The notes under the pieces are model-generated. The model had not been told where the DNA came from. It saw only the letters and a program-made list of their open reading frames with translations, and ran no database searches. Position numbers and translations under genes: made by a program. A stretch of 64,000 nt of DNA from Reticulascus tulasneorum (lineage: Eukaryota > Ascomycota > Sordariomycetes > Glomerellales > Reticulascaceae): positions 1,302,001 to 1,366,000 of the forward strand of contig LSAX01000006.1 in the NCBI GenBank assembly GCA_001557505.1, given 5' to 3'. Of this stretch, positions 55,806 to 64,000 are shown one piece after another (the first letter of the stretch is position 1; the number at the start of each line of letters is the position of its first letter).

Positions 55806-58556
55806 TTAAACCACAGTCACAGTGGTATTGACTCGGAAGTCTGCGCTGGAGCTTCCGACGAGGATTCTGAAATCACCAGGCTCCACAACATACTTCAGCT
55901 TGATGTCCCAGAGACCCCAATCAGAAACCTTGAGGATGACCTCAACAGTCTCGGTTTCTCCTGCCTTGATGAAGACCTTGGAGAATCCCTTGAGCTGTAT
56001 GTTGGGCACGACGACGCTGCTGAGCAGATCCTTGAGGTAGACCTGCACAACCTCGGCGCCGTCGCGGGTGGAGGTGTTCTTGACTTTCAGCGAGACGGTG
56101 ACGGTATCGTCTGGGGACACGCTAGTGGATGAGACGCTGAGATCGGAATACTCGAACTCGCTGTACGATTTTCCGTACCCGAACTGCGAAAATTGTCAGA
56201 CTGTCAATCCCTCTTGGCGTTTGGGATAGATGGTTGACTTACCTCGTAGAGGGGAAGGGGGCTTTCCAAAACATAGTTGTGACCAAACTTGATGGTGCCG
56301 TTGGCATACACTTTGCCCGGATCCGGCCATGCTCGTCCAGAATTCAGATAATCGTAGTAGATGGGCGTGGTGCCAACATCGTATGGGAAGCCCACGGCAA
56401 GCTTGCCAGACGGGTTTACTTCTCCATACAGAACATCGGCCAATGCATGGCCTCCCTCCTGAGACGGGTAGAACAGCTGCACCAGAGCGGCGGCCTCATC
56501 CGAGATCCATGGCTCCGTGATCGGCTTGCCAGAGCTGAAGACCACCACGGTGGGCTTTCCGGTAGCGATGATGGCCTTTACTAGGCGTGGCATGGCGCCG
56601 ACGAGGTTAAGGTTGTGAGAATCAACATGCTCGCCGGTGGTTGCGTTGAGTCCTGCCCAGAGCTCGTTTTGGTCTCTGGTCCAGGTGCCCACAATTACCA
56701 CTGCAACATCAGCTGCCTCTGCCGCGGCGATCGCCTCAGCGAAGCCTGACTCGTCGTTCGACCAGCGCTCACAGCCCTGGGCGTACGTAACTGTACCCTC
56801 ACTGATGGCTTGGATGCCATCGAGGGGAGTGACACCCCTGGATTGAGCTGTGTATATCACGTAATCTCCATACTGCAATGTATCAGCAATCTGCCAAGTG
56901 TTTAGGCGTTTGGGCACTGACGTTGACGTATCCATGGGCCATAGGCCCGATAACAGCGACATTGGCATCCTTCTTCAATGGCAGGGTTGCCTCGTGGTTC
57001 TCCAACAAAATAATGCTCTCAGCATCCAGGTCACGGGCAATCTTCTTATGCTCATCAGTGTTGATGTACTTTGAGACCTCGTCATCAGGTACACCCATGT
57101 AAGGGTTTTCGAAGAGACCAAGGGCGAATTTGGCGCGAAGAACTCTGGAGACGGCGGTATCCACAACGTCCAAGGGAAGCCTGCCCGACTCTACAAGCTC
57201 GGGGATCTTTTCAAAGCTGTACTTGCCGCCGCCCATCTCCACGTCGTTACCGGCGGGGAGAGCCTAGATTCCAAGTTAGCACGGAGCACCGAAACCAGGG
57301 TCGGGCGCAACTTGCATTAAGAGTGATGCAGTCATTATCGGGAGGGTTCGCTTCGCAAATGAAAAATGCTTCTGCCAAGCGAGAGGTGCCTCCAGCATCG
57401 GACTATTCACGGTCAGAGGCGCGCCCACTTCAAGGCTCATTCAAGTTACTCACGATAACATAGTACTGCATAGTTGTTAGCCATTGTCAAAAACGAGTGC
57501 TGATGCGTGCTTCTTGCGAGCTACTCACCTCATATCCCCACTGCTCTCGCAGGATTTCTGTCATCACATGGTGGTTGGAGATCATTGGCACACCATCATA
57601 GGCGTTGTAGGACGACATGATGCTGTATGCGTTGGCATCGATGATGGATCGCTTGAAGGGAGGTAGGTATGTCGTCAAAAGCTCTCTTTCTCCGCCATGA
57701 ACGGGTGCCGTGTTGATACCTTGCTCTGGAGTGCCAAATGCCGCCTGCGTGGTGGTCAGTTATGGAATGGGAGTCTATGTGGGGGGATGCTTACAAAATG
57801 CTTCACCATGGCACAGACTTTCTTGTCTTGTAGCCCTTTGACGAACGAGTAACCAATCTCACCAACCCTATGATAACAATCAGCTCTGGCCCTAGAAATT
57901 TGGGATTTTGTCGTGCTCACAAATGGGGATCCTCGCCGAATGTCTCTTCCACCCGACCAAACCGAAGCTCACGAGCCAGATCCACCACTGGTGCAAAGAT
58001 CTGATTGACACCGAGGGCAAGAGATTCTACAGCAATGGCGTTCGCCATCTTCTCAACCAATGCCGGGTTCCAGGAGCAGGCAAACGCAATGGGAGAGTTG
58101 AAGATCGTGGCATTGAGAGCAAGGAACCCGTGAATACCCTCACTTTGGATGAAAGCCGGTATGCCTGAGAGAACATTAGCATCTGGGGGTCTCCAGAACT
58201 CGGTGATCGCTTCTTTTCTTACCCAGAGTCGTGTTGTGCATCAGGTAGTCCTGAGCAACCCTGGCACCTTTGCTCACTATGTCCATGGTAGTGTAGAGCC
58301 CGGTCCAGACGGAGTTCGCTCGCTTCTCCATGTTCCATGCTAGGCCGGTCTCATTGACGGAGCCGTCCGTAAGGTTCAGATAGTTCTGAATATCTCCTTG
58401 GATCAACTGGGCCGTCTTCTCCTGAATGGTCATCCGCTTGAGGAGATCAGCCACGCGATCCTCCACGGTGGCATTGGGATTCTTGTAGACAGCCGTGCAG
58501 TTGGCAGCCTCAGCGGCCACCAACAGCAACGAAACGCATGCCAGAGCAGCCTTCAT
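55806..58556 (-). CDS. Secreted glycoside hydrolase family 3 (beta-glucosidase/beta-xylosidase type)
   Basis: Nine exons: 58556-58223, 58164-57921, 57867-57795, 57744-57529, 57465-57454, 57402-57316, 57263-56922, 56872-56243 and 56183-55806. They give 771 residues. A signal peptide (MKAALACVSLLLVAAEA) is followed by DRVADLLKRMTIQEKTAQL. The TIM-barrel part shows IPAFIQSEGIHGF, RFGRVEETFGEDPHLVGEIG, MVKHFAAFGTPEQGINTAP and HGGERELLTTYLPPFKR. The nucleophile is Asp295 in SDAGGTSRL. ALPAGNDVEMGGG begins the linker to the second domain (VAVIGPMAHGYVN, LVQLFYPSQEGGHALADVLY). A fibronectin-III-like domain ends the protein. Exon 5 is a 12-nt microexon (YYVI), and the intron at 57264-57315 uses a GC donor. 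It releases terminal beta-linked sugars outside the cell; exact specificity is uncertain. Confidence 0.9.
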
Positions 58557-59772
58557 GATGAATTGAGAAGAAGATGAAAGAGAACTGTGGTCAACTGGAC
58601 AGAGGCACGGAAATCTCGCTACCAAGGTTGGTATTAATATGCACTTGCATACATGACCGCATTGCTGGATCTTCCATGGCAAAGGCCATCCGCAATCTTA
58701 CCCAAGGCCAAATTCCGACAAGGAGCAGACTTTCTCCGCATCGATCATCATCTCCAAGATTTCAAGATCAACCGATGTAATGCTGGATAATTAACAAGCG
58801 CGCCGGATGAAGCTCTTCTTAGGGCTGCCATTGTTGGGGTTGATTGGGGTCGGCTCCAGAATTGAAGCCTACATGACCCTGCGTACAGGGACTGCGAGAG
58901 ACGTGAGTGCGAAGAACCCCAGGATATCGTCCGGCTCATTACATCTTGGCCGTTCTCGACTCCACGATAGTCCTGGATAAGTTGAAGCTCACGGAGCTAG
59001 CATCCTTCCTGAGCGGATGCGATGAGGGGAAGTTGGAGTGCCAAGCGGGGGGGAAGAAAACACAGCCGATTTCCCCACACGAACTAGATAGTCTAGGTAA
59101 GTTCATACTCGAAGGATGAGAACGGCGGCGATGAGTTCACTTTCCCGGCATGTCCCTGTTGAGCGCGTAATGAGCAAAGTCTTGGAAAGTCTCCAGTGGG
59201 GACGCCCTGGCACTTGGCGCTTCGCAAAGGTTCTAAAGTTCTGAAGTTCTAAAGACGCCACTAAACTTCCACCAATTGACATCCCGGCCCGATCGCCTAG
59301 CCAATTCCTGCCGGTGCAGACTTGTCCGACCCCCGAGAGCCGCCCGAATCCAAGTGCTCGCTCGTCCCCACGGCCCCAGATACAAAGCTAAAAGGTATCT
59401 GGACTTGCTGGAGACGGCGGACAGATTAGACTCTGGAGAAGCCTCCACCCTGCAATGTCGGGCCGGACTCCCTACCAATGGTTGCGGTGGAATAGGTAGA
59501 ATAGGTGGTGAGACCTCGTGTAGCCTCTGCATTCCAAGAAAAAATGGGTATGTTAGTTTCCCGTCGCGGTAGAACCGTGGGCTTTCTCTCCTCTGGCTCT
59601 GGCTGCGGTTGCGGAGAGCAATTGGGATCGAGGGCTCTCCCACGATTTACTTGAAAAGGGAGATTAAAATCTCTGAGGCCCTAATCACTTCGTGAAAGTT
59701 GCCCAGTAACTGTCATATTGACAACCAAATCCTACGTGACACTCCAGTGAAGACGGTCGATATATCGCCAAC
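58557..59772. promoter_or_regulatory. Divergent promoter region, GH3 / GH31
   Basis: 1.2 kb between the two glycosidase start codons. CreA-like hexamers (SYGGRG) occur at 59045-59050, 59073-59078 (reverse) and 59196-59201. A GGCTAG/CCAAT composite lies at 59292-59300 and resembles a loose XlnR half-site. At this length such motifs are expected several times by chance, so they are only suggestions. Confidence 0.3.
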
Positions 59773-62138
59773 ATGGTCCGCCTCCGAGATGGTATGTGGC
59801 TAGTTGCTGAGGGCATGAAAGTCGAGTACGCCGAAGACATCTACGACATCGCTCAGCGAGATGATGGCAAAAGCCTCAGTCTACTGTGCCCGACGAAGTA
59901 TGTCAGGACGCGGGGTGACACGCTCAACCTGAGCACAGTGACAATTGTAAGCAGACAAACTCATAATGCTCAGGCAACCCCGACTCATGGAAATAGGATG
60001 TCAAAGCCGAATTTGATGGCGTTATCTCACTTGAGTTTACTCACTGGGCTGGGGCTGCCAATCGAGGTCCGCATTTTGACTTATTTCCCGGCGGGAAACC
60101 ATCGGTGGACGCGAAGATTGTGAAATCAGACAAGGGCACAACTTTGTCGTCCGGCTCGCTGTCGGCCACGATCCATCCGGATCCTCACACTTTCGACATC
60201 CAGTTCCACAGCACGGATGGCTCGAAGAAGCTGACATCTCTCCAAAACCGGAGCGTGGGTTTGGCTTACAACCCAGCCCCCACCAGCCTGCAGACTGGCG
60301 ACATGAGGGACTTCAAGCACTACATGTTCTCCCAGACGACGCTCGGCGTCGGAGAAACCATCCACGGCTTGGGCGAGAGATTCGGTTCTTTCAATAAAGT
60401 CGGCCAGTCAGTAACCCTGTGGAACGCAGACGGCGGGACTTCCAGTGAACAGTCCTACAAAAACGTGTCATTCTGGCTTAGTTCCAGGGGATACGGAGTC
60501 TTCATCGATAACCCCGGTAAAGTGGAGATGGAGATTGGAAGCGAGAGGTGCTGCCGAGTACAGACTGCGGTCGAGGGCCAAAGACTGAAATGGTACATCA
60601 TCTATGGACCAACACCCAAGGAGATCCTGCAAAAATATTCCATTCTGACGGGAAAGCCCGGCAAAGTCCCCAGCTGGAGCTTCGGCCTTTGGCTTACGAC
60701 CAGCTTCACGACCAACTACGATGAAGCGACTGTCAACTCGTTCCTCGAAGGCATGAAATCCCGCGGCTCTCCAGTTGATGTCTTCCACTACGACTGTTTC
60801 TGGATGAAGGCCTTCACGTGGAGCGACTTCGTCTTCGACTCCGAAAAGTTCCCCGACCCTAAGAGCCAGATTTCTCGACTGAAGGCATCCGGACTTTGCA
60901 AAAAAGTCTGCGTCTGGATCAACCCGTATATCGCTCAACACGGCGAGGCCTTCAAACTCTGTGCCGAGAAGGGGTATCTCCTGAAGCGAAAGAACGGCGA
61001 TGTCTGGCAGTGGGACCAATGGCAAGCTGGGATGGGTTTGGTGGATTTCACCAACCCAGAAGCTGTCGAGTGGTATGTTGGATGCCTGAACGGCCTCTTC
61101 GACAAGGGAGTCGACTCTCTAAAGACCGATTTTGGCGAGCGTATCCCCTCGCTAGACGTTCAATGGTTCGATAAGACCGTTGATCCACAGAAGATGCACA
61201 ACTACTACGCGTACCTCTATAACAAGGTCGTATACGAAGCGTTGCAGAAGAGGTACGGCGATGACCAAGCTGTCCTTTTCGCGCGATCAGCTTGCGCCGG
61301 AACACAACAGTTCCCTCTACAGTGGGGTGGAGATTGCGAGTCTACACCAGAGGCCATGGCAGAGTCTGTGCGCGGCGGTCTGGGACTTGGACTCAGTGGC
61401 TTCTCGTACTGGAGTTGTGATATCGGAGGTTTCGAGGGCACACCGCCCCCATGGATCTACAAACGCTGGGTTGCCTTCGGTCTACTTTGCAGTCACAGCA
61501 GACTACACGGAAGCAGCTCGTACCGCGTCCCATGGGCCATTGATAACGATGACAAGACCGAAGAAGGCTGCTCGCAAACGCTGGCCAAATGGACGGCGTT
61601 GAAGACGCGTCTGATGCCGTACATCTACTCGGAAGCTATGAATTCCATGGCGCAGGGCATTCCTCTTTCCCTCCGAGCCATGTGCATCGAGTTCCCAGAG
61701 GATCCCACATGCTGGTATCTTGACAGACAGTTCATGATGGGCTCCAGCCTCCTGGTCGCGCCTATCTTCGACGAGTCGGGAGAAGCGGAGTTTTACCTGC
61801 CAAAGGGCAAGTGGACTTCGTACTTCACGAACAAGACCCTTGAGGGGCCAGCCTGGTTCAAGGAGACGCATGGGTTTGGCAGTCTGCCATTGTATGTAAG
61901 AGAGAACACTGTACTCGTCCTGGGCAACACGAAAGAAGTCGGTGCTGTCTATGACTACACCAAGGATGTCGAGGTTCGCTTGTACGAAGTCAAGGAGGGA
62001 GCAGCTGCCACTCTAGTCGATAACGACGGTAAGGAAGTCGGCACGCTCCAAGTGGGAAGCGATGGCAAGCTGAGAGATACCAAAGCTCTCAGTGGAGATG
62101 TTACTGTTACTGTTTCTGGCCGTAAGGTTGATGAGTAG
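59773..62138 (+). CDS. Alpha-xylosidase, GH31, cytosolic
   Basis: Two exons (59773-59946 and 59997-62138; 50-nt intron) give 771 residues. The enzyme removes terminal alpha-1,6-xylose from xyloglucan oligosaccharides such as isoprimeverose. The N-terminus MVRLRDGMWLVAEGMKVEYA has no signal peptide, so the enzyme is intracellular. Motifs of the YicI-type alpha-xylosidase group are LGVGETIHGLGERFGSFNKV, VPSWSFGLWLTTSFTTNYDE and DVFHYDCFWMK. The predicted nucleophile is Asp436 in KTDFGE and the acid/base Asp504 in WGGDCEST. FWSxDIGGFE appears as YWSCDIGGFEG, then SHSRLHGSSSYRVPWA. The spacing of the two catalytic Asp (68) is close to that in YicI. It is divergent from the secreted GH3 gene. Confidence 0.94.
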
Positions 62139-62991
62139 ACTCAAATATCTACTTGGGTCGCTTGTGGGCTAGGCTTTGAGGGTATCGGGCTCCGCGGATG
62201 GGTATGGATTTAGACTAGATCTCTTGTTATCAAAATTCTCTCTCACATTGTGGTGTGAACTTCCTTCTGTCTAAAAGAACCCAGGTAATAAAAGTAGACA
62301 CACGAGCTTCGGAATCTGCTTGCTGTATCGGTTTGTGATCCTCCAGACCCGCTAGCCAAGACCACCAAGCTGATTTCCGATCGAGATCTTAGTGTCTTGG
62401 AGAGCTTGCTAGGTAACGTCGTATGAGTTGGAGATCTGCCGTGTAAGATGGTAGCTCAGATGCAATGGAACCGTCCCGACAGCTCGGTAGATCTAAGGTG
62501 GACCGTAGTCTTCCGTGATCTGGTTGGGACAGGCCAATCTCTACATCAATTGATCTTGAAATTTATTTGTCATATAAGGCGAAGAGAGTTTTACTCCGTG
62601 TAACTACGGAGAAAGGAGAAAAGCAGGGAGCAAGTGGCAAGATGGACCACTTTCCAAGTCTCTGCTGTCGCTTATCAGAATATGGGAGATATTCTTCTTT
62701 AAGTAATGGTTGATGAAGACTCCTGCAGTGATTACGTTTGCTGTTGGGCACGTCACTGATAATTATCCGCGAGTTCGATGTGGCACTTCGATTGAAAACA
62801 CATGTATAAACTATCTGGTCAATAGCCATTCATAGCAAGGTGATTCCCCGTCTCTGACGACTGCGATCTCAAACATATTGGTTCGCTTAAAAAAAACTAT
62901 ACTCCAGCACCGCCAAAGCTAACCAAACCAGTATCCTTGTAACAATACAGACGCCGCCATCCCTCGTACCTGCAGTTTGATCCGATAACAT
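62139..62991. other. Convergent intergenic region, GH31 / GNAT protein
   Basis: 0.85 kb between two 3' ends; no gene recognised. Confidence 0.5.
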
Positions 62992-64000
62992 TCAGAGCAG
63001 GTCTGACCACTATAAATATTGTCAATAAGAGTTTGGACGTATAATGATAGATTTTGTAGACTTACGTTTTCGTGAGCGTTAGTGACCTCTTCGAACGACT
63101 GTAGGATCTCAAAGCCCATCGAGATCACATGTTCGTAAGAGTCATCTTGCACCTAAATCCTTGTTAGCTGAAGTTGGTACGGCTTCCTGAACTGTCATCA
63201 TACCCAGCTGAGTAAAGTCTTAGCAGATTTATGCGCCTTGTTCTGCCGAACGCCCATCAACGTCAAGCCCTGAAGAACCAGCACATTCTGCGATGTCGGA
63301 GGCACAACTGGCGCCAAGATTCCGCCTATTTCCTCATCGGAGTTCGACAGCAGCGGAGGAATAAACATCGACATTGGGCTGGCCGGCCTGCAGATGATAA
63401 TCGTGCCCAATAAAGTATCGCCTAGGCCCTTCGCTCTCACAATTCCACAAGCCTTGGTCTCCTGAAGAGCAAACTTATACAGCTCCAAAACCTCCGGATT
63501 GGCGTACTGTGCAACATGGGTAAGCACGCTTTCGGCATTCTCCAAACCATGTATGAGGTCAAAGCTAAGGTTCGCCCGCTGGATGCTTTGCAGCAGGCCT
63601 TCGGGAACGACCCAGTTGCCGAGGTCGTTGATTATGAGGTTGGTCAGTCGTTTTGGAAATTGTACATCCCAGCCGTTATTAGCGAACCAGCTTTTGACAA
63701 CTCCCTCGTCAATTGGAATTCCAAGAAACACCCCAGGAAAAGATGTCCCCAGTTGGACCTTCTTAATGCCTCGTTTCTTTATCAGATACCGCAGAGCCCT
63801 TCGATGAAGAGACCTTCCAACTGATACATTTCGCTTCCCTGGATCCACAAAGATCGCACCCAAGATACCATTGCCATCAGCAAAATAGGTTGCGGCGAAT
63901 CCATACAAAGCGTGTGTGCTGCTGTTCCGTACCACGAAATGCGACTCTTCGATATTCGGGTTGAACATCTCAAAAGAAGTAGCAGCCGTGGTTTCTAGGT
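62992..64000 (-). CDS. C-terminal part of a GNAT-domain protein, probably a GH3 beta-N-acetylglucosaminidase fusion (5' truncated by window)
   Basis: The visible exons are 64000-63204, 63152-63066 and 63009-62992. The frame is open through 64000, so the gene starts beyond the window. The visible part reads FNPNIEESHFVVRNSSTHAL, then YGFAATYFADGNGILGAIFV and DPGKRNVSVGRSLHRRALRY. The latter has the R-xx-VGR-x-L acetyl-CoA-binding loop of GNAT folds. A second half-domain follows (LYKFALQETKACGIVRAKGL and LLGTIIICRP), ending NAHENWSDLL after two short introns. In many fungi this kind of C-terminal double GNAT is fused to a GH3 NagZ-like N-acetylglucosaminidase. That N-terminal identity is inference, since the catalytic half is not in the window. 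Confidence 0.65.

Noticed and set aside
58557..59772. CreA and XlnR sites as firm regulatory sites
   Set aside because: The hexamers are degenerate and about as frequent as expected by chance in 1.2 kb.

Overview
The window reads as nuclear DNA of a filamentous ascomycete (Pezizomycotina, probably a Sordariomycete). Genes are split by short introns, mostly 48-160 nt, with GTAAGT-type donors and CAG/TAG acceptors. Gene content includes AcuK/ERT1, an AP-1 bZIP factor, a GH31 alpha-xylosidase, FMP52 and a Zn2Cys6 regulator. I find no bacterial operons, rRNA, tRNA, CRISPR array, intact transposon or secondary-metabolite core enzyme. Twenty-five protein genes can be supported, of which the first and last run off the window. 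Exon joins were read by hand from frame, splice signals and family conservation. They are strong where the product is a known family.

Layout. 1-7.2 kb: housekeeping genes (FrnE/DsbA-like protein, TFIIE-beta, cytochrome b5, F-actin capping protein alpha, branched-chain 2-oxoacid dehydrogenase E1-beta). 7.5-17.6 kb: a membrane-anchored GH5 exo-beta-1,3-glucanase, a DHA1-type MFS exporter and the gluconeogenesis activator AcuK. 17.8-23.6 kb: riboflavin kinase, FMP52, a RING protein and a small mitochondrial-type disordered protein. 23.6-29.7 kb: a 6.2 kb stretch with no recognisable gene. 29.7-35.1 kb: a YANK/STK32-type kinase convergent with the AP-1 factor. 37.0-40.7 kb: an extended short-chain reductase and a Zn2Cys6 regulator on the same strand. 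41.4-47.6 kb: BSD protein, TSR2, a large alpha/beta hydrolase and mitochondrial ribosomal protein mL41. 48.3-53.7 kb: a Mn-type CDF transporter and a ZIP transporter facing away from each other. 55.8-62.1 kb: a secreted GH3 glycosidase and a cytosolic GH31 alpha-xylosidase, also divergent. 63-64 kb: the C-terminus of a GNAT-domain protein.

Two neighbourhoods look functionally linked. The GH3/GH31 pair fits breakdown of xyloglucan-type oligosaccharides, with an extracellular beta-glycosidase and an intracellular alpha-xylosidase. The CDF/ZIP pair fits coordinated handling of divalent metals. Both links are inferred from family and orientation only. I did not find a clearly new multi-gene system. 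The least explained parts are the 6.2 kb gene desert, a 24-G tract upstream of the RING gene, the hydrolase with a long unexplained C-terminus, and several stop-free introns whose length is a multiple of three.
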